From Streptomyces composti (GTDB lineage Bacteria; Actinomycetota; Actinomycetes; Streptomycetales; Streptomycetaceae), in NCBI RefSeq assembly GCF_012034205.1, contig NZ_JAATEM010000015.1:109922-173921 (forward strand): a stretch of 64,000 bases of DNA. Reading direction: 5' to 3'. Positions 56,453 to 64,000 of the stretch are shown in pieces. How positions within the stretch are numbered: position 1 is the stretch's first letter; the number at the start of each line of letters is the position of its first letter. A program made the translations under genes and the position numbers. The notes under the pieces are model-generated. The model saw nothing but the letters and a program-made list of their open reading frames with translations, had not been told where the DNA came from and did no database searches.

Positions 56453-57928
56453 GTGAGCATTTCCGAGCCCTTGGACGACCCGTGGGCCGAGAGCCCCAGC
56501 GATCGTCTGCCCGCCTCCCGCCGCCGTGACGACTCGGGCCGCGGCCGGGACGAGCAGCACGAGCGCGGCCGGGACGGCGGGATGTGGGGCGGCGGGGGCG
56601 CCGCCTTCGAGCGGGTCCCGCCGCAGGATCTCGAGGCGGAGCAGTCCGTGCTGGGCGGCATGCTGCTGTCCAAGGACGCCATCGCCGACGTCGTGGAGAT
56701 CCTCAAGGGCCACGACTTCTACAAGCCGGCCCACGAGACGATCTTCACGGCCGTGCTCGACGTGTATGCGCGCGGGGAGCCTGCCGACCCCATCACCATC
56801 GCCGCGGAGCTGACCAAGCGCGGCGAGATCAACAAGGTCGGCGGGGCCTCCTATCTGCACACCCTGGTGCAGATGGTGCCCACGGCGGCCAACGCCGCGT
56901 ATTACGCGGAGATCGTGCACGAGCGGGCGGTGCTGCGCCGCCTGGTGGAGGCGGGCACGCGCATCACCCAGATGGGATACGCGGCCGACGACGACGTCGA
57001 CGAGATCGTCAACCGGGCGCAGGCCGAGATCTACGCGGTCACCGAGCAGCGCACCAGCGAGGACTATCTGCCGCTGGGCGACATCATGGAGGGTGCGCTC
57101 GACGAGATCGAGGCGATCGGCTCGCGCAGTGGCGAGATGACCGGTGTGCCCACGGGTTTCACCGATTTCGACTCGCTCACCAACGGCCTCCACCCGGGGC
57201 AGATGATCGTCATCGCCGCACGTCCGGCGATGGGCAAGTCGACGCTGGCGCTGGACTTCGCGCGGGCGGCGGCCATCAAGCACAACCTGCCGAGCGTCAT
57301 CTTCTCGCTGGAGATGGGCCGCAACGAGATCGCCATGCGCCTGCTGTCGGCGGAGGCGCGGGTGGCCCTGCACCACATGCGGTCCGGCACGATGACCGAC
57401 GAGGACTGGACGCGGCTGGCCCGCCGGATGCCCGATGTGTCGGCGGCGCCGCTCTACATCGACGACTCCCCCAATCTGTCGATGATGGAGATCCGCGCCA
57501 AGTGCCGCCGGCTGAAGCAGCGCAACGACCTCAGGCTCGTCGTGATCGACTACCTCCAGCTGATGCAGTCCGGCGGCTCCAAGCGGGCCGAGAGCCGGCA
57601 GCAGGAGGTCTCGGACATGTCCCGCAACCTCAAGCTGCTGGCCAAGGAGCTGGAGATCCCGGTCATCGCACTCTCCCAGCTGAACCGCGGCCCCGAGCAG
57701 CGCACCGACAAGAAGCCGATGGTCTCCGACCTGCGTGAGTCCGGCTCCATCGAGCAGGATGCCGACATGGTGATCCTGCTGCACCGCGAGGACGCCTACG
57801 AGAAGGAGTCACCTCGCGCGGGTGAGGCCGACCTGATCGTCGCCAAGCACCGCAACGGCCCCACCGCCACCATCACGGTCGCCTTCCAGGGCCACTACTC
57901 CCGCTTCGTGGACATGGCCCAGACCTGA
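56453..57928 (+). CDS. dnaB: Replicative DNA helicase DnaB
   Basis: 491 residues from GTG 56453 (VSISEPLDDPWAE), preferred over GTG 56444, which would sit on the GGGAGGAGG ribosome site. A ~50-residue disordered N-terminus precedes the N-terminal domain (EAEQSVLGGMLLSKDAIADV). The RecA-like motor has Walker A ARPAMGKST (256-264), Walker B VVIDYLQLM and the arginine-finger region HRNGPTATI. Normal length, no intein. Loading is probably helped by the DciA-like protein at 14861. Confidence 0.97.
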   Translation: MSISEPLDDPWAESPSDRLPASRRRDDSGRGRDEQHERGRDGGMWGGGGAAFERVPPQDLEAEQSVLGGMLLSKDAIADVVEILKGHDFYKPAHETIFTAVLDVYARGEPADPITIAAELTKRGEINKVGGASYLHTLVQMVPTAANAAYYAEIVHERAVLRRLVEAGTRITQMGYAADDDVDEIVNRAQAEIYAVTEQRTSEDYLPLGDIMEGALDEIEAIGSRSGEMTGVPTGFTDFDSLTNGLHPGQMIVIAARPAMGKSTLALDFARAAAIKHNLPSVIFSLEMGRNEIAMRLLSAEARVALHHMRSGTMTDEDWTRLARRMPDVSAAPLYIDDSPNLSMMEIRAKCRRLKQRNDLRLVVIDYLQLMQSGGSKRAESRQQEVSDMSRNLKLLAKELEIPVIALSQLNRGPEQRTDKKPMVSDLRESGSIEQDADMVILLHREDAYEKESPRAGEADLIVAKHRNGPTATITVAFQGHYSRFVDMAQT

Positions 57929-57952
57929 CGGCCCGAGGCGCAGGGTCTCAGG

Positions 57953-58345
57953 ATGGTGGCCAAGTCTCACGAGCGATGGCCAGGCGATGGCAGCTGTGAC
58001 ACGAATCTGAGACTGGCAGGTCAAGTCGCTCACTCGCATGGGTGGTTGGGCTCTGATGCCAGCACCCCGGCCCGCACTCCAGAGATCCTGCGCGACGCTT
58101 TCCCCGGCCCCTGTGCCTGGCAGCGACTCGAGCGCTTTGTGGCAGCGTCGCGCCATCCCACGATGCGTGCGGCAGCCGAGGTCCTCGGTATCAAACAGCC
58201 GACCCTGGTCACCCAGATCAACCGCCTGGAGCGGGACCTCGGGCAAGCACTGCTCGAACGCGCCCAGCGCGGTCGGGCTATGAAGCCGGCCCCCTTCGGC
58301 GAGACGGTCTTGGCAGCAGCCAGGACGGTCATCATTGACCGATGA
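57953..58345 (+). pseudogene. LysR-type helix-turn-helix fragment, probable transposon-protein remnant
   Basis: The useful part is about residues 45-125: WQRLERFVAASRHPTMRAAA, EVLGIKQPTLVTQINRLERD, LGQALLERAQRGRAMKPAPF. This is a LysR-like winged helix, but no substrate-binding domain follows and it stops after AARTVIIDR. The upstream ~40 codons are not protein-like. C-terminal LysR-like helices of this type occur in TniQ/TnsD-family transposition proteins of Streptomyces. I recall that association but cannot verify it here. I therefore read it as a truncated gene. Confidence 0.55.
57997..58013 (+). repeat. Left copy of a 17-bp direct repeat flanking the accessory segment
   Basis: tgacacgaatctgagac matches tgacacgactgtgagac at 59998-60014 at 15 of 17 positions, same orientation. 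Additional gtctcac/gtgagac words lie around both copies. Confidence 0.5.
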
Positions 58346-58438
58346 CCACATGGATGCGCCTCGCCGGGTGACAGCGGGCCTACGACGCGCGCCGCACGGA
58401 CGCACGAGTTGTCATGGGCGTGTCGCGCTGCGGAACAA

Positions 58439-58460
58439 TTCTTGACTTCAAGGTCAAGAA
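58439..58460. promoter_or_regulatory. TetR operator 1 overlapping the tetR promoter
   Basis: ttcttgac-ttcaag-gtcaagaa is a perfect 8-bp inverted repeat. It covers a -35-like TTGACT (58442-58447); a TAGTGT (58467-58472) would give a transcript starting at or next to the ATG at 58480, so the mRNA may be leaderless. A related copy lies before the SDR gene. Confidence 0.7.
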
Positions 58461-58479
58461 CGGTGCTAGTGTTCTGACC

Positions 58480-59058
58480 ATGGGGAGGCCCAAGCAGTTC
58501 GATCCGGACGTTGCCGTTGAACACGCCATGGACGTGTTCTGGCGAAAGGGCTACGCCGCGACCACGCCGCAGGACCTCGTCGACGCGATCGGCATTGGCA
58601 AGGGCAGTCTCTACAACACCTTCGGCAGCAAGCACGCCTTGTTCGAGCGGGCACTTCGCCGCTATCGCGACAGCCAGACGGTTGCCCTCATCGAGATGCT
58701 CGAGCAGCCCGGTCCGGTCAAGGAGCGTCTGCGCAAGACGCTGGAATTCCTCGCCGAGATGGATCTTGCCGACCCGGACCGCCGGGGCTGCATGGCTGTG
58801 AACACGGCGGCAGAGCTCGCCGGCGCAGATGGAGTGGCAACCGAACTCGTTCAGCGAATGTTCGCCCGCACCGAAGATGCCTTTCGCGCGCTGATCGAAG
58901 AAGGGCAGCGTTCGGGAGAGATCGCACCAGAACGTGATCCTGCGGCCTGGGGGAGCCTGCTGCTGAACACGGTCGTGGGCCTGCGACTCCTGGCGCGGGT
59001 TGCTGAAAGCCCTGATCGGCTTGTCCGGGTGATCGACGCGACGGTCGACTCTCTCTGA
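58480..59058 (+). CDS. TetR-family transcriptional repressor
   Basis: 192 residues from ATG 58480. The N-terminal helix-turn-helix is at about 31-50 (QDLVDAIGIGKGSLYNTFGS), preceded by MGRPKQFDPDVAVEHAMDVF. The ligand/dimer domain contains PDRRGCMAVNTAAELAG. Likely an autorepressor that also controls the SDR gene 77 bp downstream, given the matching operators at 58439 and 59104. Its base composition is lower in third-position G/C than the flanking core genes. It ends in a hairpin (59067-59098). Confidence 0.88.
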   Translation: MGRPKQFDPDVAVEHAMDVFWRKGYAATTPQDLVDAIGIGKGSLYNTFGSKHALFERALRRYRDSQTVALIEMLEQPGPVKERLRKTLEFLAEMDLADPDRRGCMAVNTAAELAGADGVATELVQRMFARTEDAFRALIEEGQRSGEIAPERDPAAWGSLLLNTVVGLRLLARVAESPDRLVRVIDATVDSL

Positions 59059-59066
59059 CTCGAATT

Positions 59067-59098
59067 GCAGTGCTCGCTCCACCTGGAGTGAGCACTGC
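59067..59098 (+). terminator. Terminator after tetR
   Basis: 15-bp stem (gcagtgctcgctcca with tggagtgagcactgc, one G-U), 2-nt loop, between tetR and the SDR gene. Confidence 0.7.
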
Positions 59099-59103
59099 CC
59101 ACA

Positions 59104-59125
59104 TTTTGTACTTCAAGTTCAAGAA
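59104..59125. promoter_or_regulatory. TetR operator 2 before the SDR gene
   Basis: ttttgtacttcaagttcaagaa matches operator 1 at 18 of 22 positions, 10 bp before the SDR start, suggesting co-repression by the neighbouring TetR protein. Confidence 0.6.
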
Positions 59126-59135
59126 TTGGAGTGCC

Positions 59136-59918
59136 GTGCACCTCAACCTCACCGACAAGACAGCCGTCGTCACCGGTGCCAGCCGGGGCATCGGGCTCGC
59201 CACCGTCCGGACTCTGGCAGCCGAAGGCGTCCGCATCGTCGGAGCCGCCCGCACCATTACGCCCGAGCTGAAGGAAAGCGGTGCCTACACGGTGTCGGCC
59301 GACCTGAGCACAGCCGAAGGCGTCGCGACGCTCATGGACAGGGCCCACGCCGAGCTGGGCGGCATCGACCTGCTGGTGAACAACGTCGGAGCCGGTGACG
59401 ATGTGGAGCCCGTTGGCTTCCTCGACACCGACGACTCTCAGTGGACCCGCGTCCTCGACCTCAACCTGCTCAGTGCCGTCCGGGCCGCCCGCGCGGCCCT
59501 GCCCAGCCTGATCGAGCGCCGCGGTTCGATCGTCAACGTCTCGTCCATCAACTCCCGGCTGCCCGCCGCTGGCCCGGTCGCCTACAGCGCGGCCAAGGCG
59601 GCCCTGGCCGCACTTGGCAAGTCCCTGGCTGAGGAGTTCGGGCCCCAGGGGGTGCGCGTCAACACCGTCTCTCCCGGAGTGGTTCGCACTGCGATATGGG
59701 AGGACCCCGAGGGCTTCGGAGGCAAGGTGGCGGCCGGGGCTGGGGTCGAGCATGCCGCATTCCTCCAGCAGATCCCGGACGCCTTCAACATCACCACCGG
59801 CCGCATCACTGAACCCGAGGAAGTGGCGGCCTTGATCGCGTTCCTTCTCTCCGATGTCGCCGGCAACATCACCGGAGCCGACCACATCATCGACGGCGGC
59901 ACCGTCAAGACGCTCTGA
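59136..59918 (+). CDS. Short-chain dehydrogenase/reductase
   Basis: 260 residues from GTG 59136. Classical SDR: TGASRGIG (13-20), NNVGAG (82-87), catalytic S137, Y150 and K154 (Y-S-A-A-K), and a C-terminal SPGVVRTAI. Needs NAD(P)H. Substrate unknown; pairing with a TetR regulator suggests a detoxification or accessory metabolic reaction. The operator just upstream points to TetR control. Part of the accessory segment between dnaB and the serine hydrolase. Confidence 0.93.
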   Translation: MHLNLTDKTAVVTGASRGIGLATVRTLAAEGVRIVGAARTITPELKESGAYTVSADLSTAEGVATLMDRAHAELGGIDLLVNNVGAGDDVEPVGFLDTDDSQWTRVLDLNLLSAVRAARAALPSLIERRGSIVNVSSINSRLPAAGPVAYSAAKAALAALGKSLAEEFGPQGVRVNTVSPGVVRTAIWEDPEGFGGKVAAGAGVEHAAFLQQIPDAFNITTGRITEPEEVAALIAFLLSDVAGNITGADHIIDGGTVKTL

Positions 59919-60193
59919 ACCACGACGTCCTACAAGGGCGGGGCTGATTCGCACGGCTGCGGGACGAGTGGCAAGCCCGTCCCGCAGCCATGAGACCTGA
60001 CACGACTGTGAGACGGAGTCCTCCGGCCAAGCCGTGAGACGGACAGAAGCTCCTCAGGTCACAGGGCTGCTCCATGTCACGGACCGCGAGATTTTGCCCG
60101 AGGTCGCGGTCCCGTCTCGACGTGGTGGCGCCTCACTGCGCCGGGCTCCGCTCCAGTGCCGCAGCAGCGTGCCGTTGCTGATGAACTGAGGGC
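59919..60193. other. Intergenic region at the right edge of the accessory segment
   Basis: 275 bases with no gene. Holds the right copy of the 17-bp repeat (59998-60014), another gtgagac (60034-60040), and the serine hydrolase promoter region. Confidence 0.5.
59998..60014 (+). repeat. Right copy of the 17-bp direct repeat
   Basis: tgacacgactgtgagac, 2.0 kb from the left copy at 57997. If these are element-end repeats they bound the LysR-fragment, tetR and SDR genes. Confidence 0.5.
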
Positions 60194-61579
60194 ATGACGA
60201 CACCTCAGGAAGAACTTCTGCCCGGTACGCGGCGGGCGTTGCTGCATCGGATTGCCGTCGCTCAGGCAGAGGGGCGGGTACCGTCGCTGGTCGCGACGGT
60301 GGTGCGTGGCGGTGCGGCCGTGTGGTCGGGGGCTCGCACGGCGGTCGACGGGGCGGCCGCGGACGAGCATGTGCAGTACCGGATCGGGTCCATCACCAAG
60401 ACCTTCACTGCCGTGCTGGTGCTGCGGCTGCGGGACGAGGGGGTGCTGGATCTCGGCGACCCCCTGGAGAAGCACCTCCCGGGGACCGGGGTGGGGGAGG
60501 CGACCATCGCCCAACTCCTCGCGCACGCCGGTGGGCTGGCCGCCGAGACGCCGGGACCGTGGTGGGAGCGCACCCCGGGATCCCTCCGCCCCGAGCTGGC
60601 CGATGTGCTGGGCGAGCGGCCGCTGGTGCATCCGGTGGGGCGCCGGTTCCACTACTCGAACCCCGGCTACGCACTGCTGGGTGCGTTGATCGAGAAGGTG
60701 CGGGGTGCCTCCTGGGAGGACGTGCTTCGGCGGGAAGTGCTCGAACCCCTGGGCCTGAGTCGTACGAGCGTGCGCCCGGTGGCGCCGCATGCGGACGGCT
60801 GGGCCGTGCACCCCTGGGCGGATGTGCTGCTGCCGGAACCGGCCGAGGACCTCGGACGGATGGCGCCCGCCGGACAGCTGTGGTCCACCACCACGGATTT
60901 GGCGCGCTTCGCCGCCTTCCTGATGGACGGTGACGAGCGGGTGCTGAGCGCGGAGTCCGTGCGGGAGATGAGGACGCCCGCGGCCGCGGGCGAGGCGGCC
61001 GATGTGGCCGGCGGGTATGCGTACTGCCTGGGCATGGAGATCCGGCACCAGGAGGGGCGGACGCTCGTCGGGCACTCCGGATCCCTGCCGGGCTTCCTCG
61101 CCGGTCTTGCGATCAGCGTGGAGGACGACGTGGCCGCGGTCGTCCTGGCCAACTGCACCTCCGGGCCCGCCGTGTCCGGGGTCACTGCGGATCTCGTCCG
61201 GATCGTGGCCGAGGCGGAACCGCGCATCCCCGCGGCCTGGAAGCCTCTGCGGGAGGCCGATCCGGCGGTGCTGGAGCTGGTGGGGCAGTGGTACTGGGGC
61301 ACGCATCCGTTCGCCCTGCGGCTCACCGGTGACGGCTTGCTCTCGCTGGGACCGCTGAGCGGCAGCGGTCGTCGCTCCCGGTTCCGTTCCAACGGGGACG
61401 GCACCTGGACCGGGCTCGAGGGCTACTACGCCGGTGAGCTCCTCGAGCCCGTGCGCAGGCCGGACGGTTCCGTGAGCCATCTCGATCTGGGGTCGTTCGT
61501 GTTCACACGGCTGCCGTATGACGAGACCGCGCCGGTGCCGGGAGGGGTCGATCCCGAGGGGTGGCGGGGGATCGGTTAG
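60194..61579 (+). CDS. Serine hydrolase of the beta-lactamase/class C family
   Basis: 461 residues from ATG 60194. The catalytic S-x-x-K is S66-I-T-K69; the Y-x-N motif is HYSNPGYALLG, and an HSGSLPGF segment replaces the third box (K/H-T/S-G). A C-terminal extension of about 100 residues (WYWGTHPFALRLTG...) is like that of esterase/D-Ala-D-Ala-peptidase-type members. No signal peptide is visible, so it appears cytoplasmic. Substrate unknown: esterase, peptidase or amidase, not necessarily a beta-lactamase. It ends 54 bp before parS 61633. Confidence 0.88.
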   Translation: MTTPQEELLPGTRRALLHRIAVAQAEGRVPSLVATVVRGGAAVWSGARTAVDGAAADEHVQYRIGSITKTFTAVLVLRLRDEGVLDLGDPLEKHLPGTGVGEATIAQLLAHAGGLAAETPGPWWERTPGSLRPELADVLGERPLVHPVGRRFHYSNPGYALLGALIEKVRGASWEDVLRREVLEPLGLSRTSVRPVAPHADGWAVHPWADVLLPEPAEDLGRMAPAGQLWSTTTDLARFAAFLMDGDERVLSAESVREMRTPAAAGEAADVAGGYAYCLGMEIRHQEGRTLVGHSGSLPGFLAGLAISVEDDVAAVVLANCTSGPAVSGVTADLVRIVAEAEPRIPAAWKPLREADPAVLELVGQWYWGTHPFALRLTGDGLLSLGPLSGSGRRSRFRSNGDGTWTGLEGYYAGELLEPVRRPDGSVSHLDLGSFVFTRLPYDETAPVPGGVDPEGWRGIG

Positions 61580-61625
61580 CCGGCGGTCGGAAGGCGGAGC
61601 GGCAGGAAAGCGGGAGGAGCGGGCC

Positions 61626-61653
61626 GGGGGGTGTTTCACGTGAAACACCCCCC
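61626..61653. terminator. 28-bp palindrome around parS 61633
   Basis: gggggg-t-parS-a-cccccc, perfect, between the convergent hydrolase and GNAT genes; as RNA a GC-rich hairpin that could terminate both. Confidence 0.65.
61633..61646. other. parS site 13
   Basis: Exact core, centre of the palindrome at 61626-61653. Confidence 0.95.
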
Positions 61654-61670
61654 AGCCCATCTCGTCTCGC

Positions 61671-62132
61671 TCAGCTCTCCTGGAGCGCGAGCTTGAAGCC
61701 GACGTGTGAGGCGACGAAGCCGAGACGCTCGTAGAAGCGGTGCGCGTCGGTGCGGGTGTTGTCGGAGGTCAGCTGGACGAGCCGGCAGTCCTGTCGACGG
61801 GACTCCTCGATGGCCCACTCGATGAGCTGTGACCCCAGGCCGCTGCCCCGCTCATCGGCCTGGACGCGGACGCCTTCGATGACCGACCGCGTGGAGCCGC
61901 GGCGGGACAGGCCGGGGATGATCGTGAGCTGCAGGGTGCCGACGACCCGGCCCTCCCGCACGGCGACGACCAGGTGCTGGTTGGGGTCGCTGCGAAGCCG
62001 CTCGAACGCGGTGCGGTAGGGGCGAAGGTCGTCCGGCGACTCGCGTCGGGCACCCAGGGGGTCGTCGGCCAGCAAGCCGACGATGGCGGGGATGTCGTCG
62101 GCGGTCGCGGCGCGTATCTCAAGGTCTCCCAT
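61671..62132 (-). CDS. GNAT-family N-acetyltransferase
   Basis: 153 residues. Complete single GNAT domain: LEIRAATADDIPAIVGLLAD at the N-terminus, acetyl-CoA-binding VQADERGSGLGSQLIEWAIE (R/Q-G-x-G-L-G), then LTSDNTRTDAHRFYERLGF near the end. This resembles general amino-acid or small-molecule acetyltransferases. No substrate can be assigned. Confidence 0.9.
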   Translation of the reverse strand: MGDLEIRAATADDIPAIVGLLADDPLGARRESPDDLRPYRTAFERLRSDPNQHLVVAVREGRVVGTLQLTIIPGLSRRGSTRSVIEGVRVQADERGSGLGSQLIEWAIEESRRQDCRLVQLTSDNTRTDAHRFYERLGFVASHVGFKLALQES

Positions 62133-62161
62133 GCCGCGCAGCGTACGTCCCCGGCAGGGAC

Positions 62162-62626
62162 TCAGGCGGGTACCGGTGCCTTCAGGTTCTCCACGGCGCG
62201 GACCAGAGGGGCCAGCTCGGGATTCTTCGCGGCCTCGTCCAGAGCCTCGCGCAGGGCGGTGTCATTGGTCGGCCGGGCCTCCTCCAGCAGCTTCAGACCG
62301 GCCTCGGTGACGTTGGTGTAGATGCCGCGCCGGTCCGTGGGGCAGAGATGGCGCTCCAGCAGACCCCGGTCCTCGAGACGGGTCACCAGGCGGGTGGCGG
62401 CGCTCTGGCTGAGGACCACCGCGTCGGCGACCTGCTTCATCTGCAGATGGCCGCCCGGGCCGTCGTGCTGCCGGCTCAGTACGTCGAGCAGGGAGTACTC
62501 GCGCACGCTCAGCCCGTGCCGGGACTGCAGTGCGCGCTCGGTGTGCGCCTCGATCCTCCCGTGGAGCAGGGAGAGGGCACACCAGCCCTGGGCGAGGGCG
62601 GTGAGTGCGGGGTCCGTGGCGGTCAT
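62162..62626 (-). CDS. MarR-family transcriptional regulator
   Basis: 154 residues from ATG 62626 (MTATDPALTALAQGWCALSL). The winged helix is at about 60-110 (LQMKQVADAVVLSQSAATRL, VTRLEDRGLLERHLCPTDRR, then GIYTNVTEAG). It is divergent from the MFS gene, and the shared gap holds an inverted repeat (62691-62712). The usual reading is repression of the transporter with release on ligand binding. Confidence 0.92.
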   Translation of the reverse strand: MTATDPALTALAQGWCALSLLHGRIEAHTERALQSRHGLSVREYSLLDVLSRQHDGPGGHLQMKQVADAVVLSQSAATRLVTRLEDRGLLERHLCPTDRRGIYTNVTEAGLKLLEEARPTNDTALREALDEAAKNPELAPLVRAVENLKAPVPA

Positions 62627-62690
62627 GGGCGTTTCCTCCGTCCAAGGGCGGCTGCATCCCAGGATAGAGCAGGCCCGCAATAGCCCGCGC

Positions 62691-62712
62691 TTGCAAGTAA
62701 GTGTGTCTGCAA
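62691..62712. promoter_or_regulatory. Candidate MarR operator between marR and MFS genes
   Basis: ttgca and tgcaa are inverted 12 bases apart (ttgcaagtaagtgtgtctgcaa). It is upstream of both genes and close to a TTGACG at 62719, a possible -35 for the MFS gene. Confidence 0.5.
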
Positions 62713-62766
62713 CTATTGTTGACGCGCGTAAGGAGCTTCTGCAATTTCTTGGAAGGTCTCGTCCTC

Positions 62767-63975
62767 ATGCCTCTAGCGCTGCTGGCCCTCGCCATCGGGG
62801 CCTTCGGGATCGGCACCACCGAGTTCGTGATCATGGGCCTGCTGCCCGAGGTCGCTCAGGAATTCGGGGTCTCCATCCCCACCGCCGGATACGCGGTGAC
62901 CGGCTACGCCCTCGGCGTCGTGCTCGGTGCGCCGCTGATGACCGCCCTGGGCACCAGGGTCTCCCGCAAGCGGATGCTGATGCTGCTGATGGGCCTGTTC
63001 ATCGCCGGCAATCTGCTCTCGGCGCTGGCGCCCGTCTTCGGCGTCATGCTGATGGGACGCGTGGTGGCCTCACTGGCTCACGGCGCCTTCTTCGGCATCG
63101 GCTCGGTCGTCGCGGCGGACCTGGTCGCCCCGGACAAGAAGGCCGGAGCCATCGCCATGATGTTCACCGGCCTCACCGTCGCCAATGTCGTCGGTGTCCC
63201 GCTCGGCACCTTCGTCGGCCAGTCGGCCGGCTGGCGCGTCACCTTCGGCATCGTCGCCGCGCTCGGCGTCGTCGGACTGCTCGGTGTCGCCCGCCTCGTC
63301 CCCGAGATGCCCAAGCCGGAAGGCGTCCGCCTGCGCCACGAACTCGCCGCCTTCAAGAACGTCCAGGTCCTGCTCGCCATGGCGATGACCGTCCTGGGGT
63401 TCGGCGGTGTCTTCGCGGCCATCACCTACATCGCGCCCATGATGATCCATGTCGCCGGTTTCGCCGACGGCTCGGTGACCTGGCTGCTGGTCCTCTTCGG
63501 ACTCGGCATGGTGGGCGGCAACCTGATCGGCGGCAAGTACGCCGACCGCGCCCTGATGCCCATGCTGTATGTGTCCCTCGGGGCGCTCGCCGTGGTCCTC
63601 GCGCTGTTCACGCTGACCGCACACGACAAGATCCTCGCGGCCGTGACCATCTTCCTGATCGGTGCCCTGGGCTTCGCCGCCGTCCCGCCGCTGCAGAAGC
63701 GGGTGCTGGACCAGGCGCACGGCGCGCCCACGCTGGCCTCCGCCGTGAACATCGGCGCCTTCAACCTGGGCAACGCCCTCTCCGCCTGGCTCGGCGGACT
63801 GGTGATCGCGGCCGGCCTCGGCTACACCGCCCCCAACTGGGTCGGCGCCGCCCTCGCCGCGGCCGCCCTGGTGCTCGCCTTCCTCTCGGCCGCGCTCGAC
63901 CGCCGCGCCGCGCGCTCCGGCGCCGTGGTCGCCGGATCCGTCCCCACCGACCGGCCCGAGACCGTCATCCCCTGA
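62767..63975 (+). CDS. MFS transporter, DHA1 (AraJ/arabinose-efflux-like) type
   Basis: 402 residues, 12 helices, from ATG 62767; in-frame sequence upstream to 62701 is promoter. Motifs: IGTTEFVIMGLLPEVAQEF (helix 1, typical of AraJ-type exporters), MTALGTRVSRKRMLMLLMGL (loop 2-3 G-x-x-x-x-R-x-R) and LAHGAFFGIGSVVAADLV. It probably exports sugars or drug-like molecules. The divergent MarR regulator presumably controls it. Confidence 0.93.
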   Translation: MPLALLALAIGAFGIGTTEFVIMGLLPEVAQEFGVSIPTAGYAVTGYALGVVLGAPLMTALGTRVSRKRMLMLLMGLFIAGNLLSALAPVFGVMLMGRVVASLAHGAFFGIGSVVAADLVAPDKKAGAIAMMFTGLTVANVVGVPLGTFVGQSAGWRVTFGIVAALGVVGLLGVARLVPEMPKPEGVRLRHELAAFKNVQVLLAMAMTVLGFGGVFAAITYIAPMMIHVAGFADGSVTWLLVLFGLGMVGGNLIGGKYADRALMPMLYVSLGALAVVLALFTLTAHDKILAAVTIFLIGALGFAAVPPLQKRVLDQAHGAPTLASAVNIGAFNLGNALSAWLGGLVIAAGLGYTAPNWVGAALAAAALVLAFLSAALDRRAARSGAVVAGSVPTDRPETVIP

Positions 63976-64000
63976 CCTCTCGCCGCCGCCGTGCGGCCCG

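Noticed and set aside
56453..57928. Intein in DnaB (also considered for GyrB and GyrA)
   Set aside because: Lengths are normal and all catalytic motifs are contiguous.

Overview
This is the replication-origin core of a high-GC Streptomyces-type actinomycete chromosome. The evidence is GC-rich third codon positions, frequent GTG starts, the order dnaN-oriC-dnaA-rpmH-rnpA-yidD-yidC-jag-rsmG-parA-parB, and many 14-bp parS palindromes (gtttcacgtgaaac). A roughly 1 kb dnaN-dnaA gap is dense with TTGTCCACA-type DnaA boxes. Gene order follows the Mycobacterium tuberculosis origin on both sides: ppiA, tRNA-Ala, tRNA-Ile, DUF3566 and gyr on the left; trxA-trxB, sigM and murJ, then ino1, padR, ponA, GT87, rpsF-ssb-rpsR-rplI and dnaB on the right.

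Layout. 1-9.7 kb: rhomboid fragment, cyclophilin, tRNA-Ala, an HTH regulator, a Ser/Thr kinase, secreted proteins, a frameshifted lipoprotein, tRNA-Ile and a DUF3566 membrane protein. 9.7-21.9 kb: gyrA, gyrB, a DUF721/DciA-like gene, recF, gnd, dnaN, oriC and dnaA, all genes on the minus strand. 22.2-28.4 kb: rpmH to parB on the plus strand, divergent from dnaA. 28.6-41 kb: an acetyltransferase, trxA/trxB with a near-perfect SigR promoter, an anti-sigma factor and SigM, a pseudokinase next to MurJ, DUF6049 and the CCA-adding enzyme. 41-52.4 kb: LppU-like protein, transporter, inositol phosphate synthase, PadR regulator, class A PBP, GT87, a divergent alanine racemase and FemX. 52.7-57.9 kb: rpsF-ssb-rpsR-rplI, a MATE transporter and dnaB. 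57.9-60.1 kb: an accessory insertion with a LysR-type HTH fragment, a TetR regulator and an SDR dehydrogenase. 60.2-64 kb: a serine hydrolase, a GNAT, a MarR regulator and an MFS transporter.

The genes form functional blocks. DnaA, DnaN, RecF, DnaB, SSB and the DciA-like protein run initiation and the fork; gyrase sets supercoiling. ParA/ParB act on 13 exact parS sites, 12 of them on the parAB side of oriC. The SigM, pseudokinase, MurJ, PBP, racemase and FemX genes form a cell-envelope set.

Most of the window is ordinary conserved core, and I found no wholly new multi-gene system. The less expected signals are these: parS sites concentrated in convergent intergenic gaps and fused to terminator-like hairpins; a triple 'SRET' parS array inside the anti-sigma gene; DnaA-box clusters upstream of dnaB and parA; a frameshifted lipoprotein; and an accessory insertion after dnaB with paired TetR operators and repeat/HTH traces that could be left from a Tn7/tni-type element.
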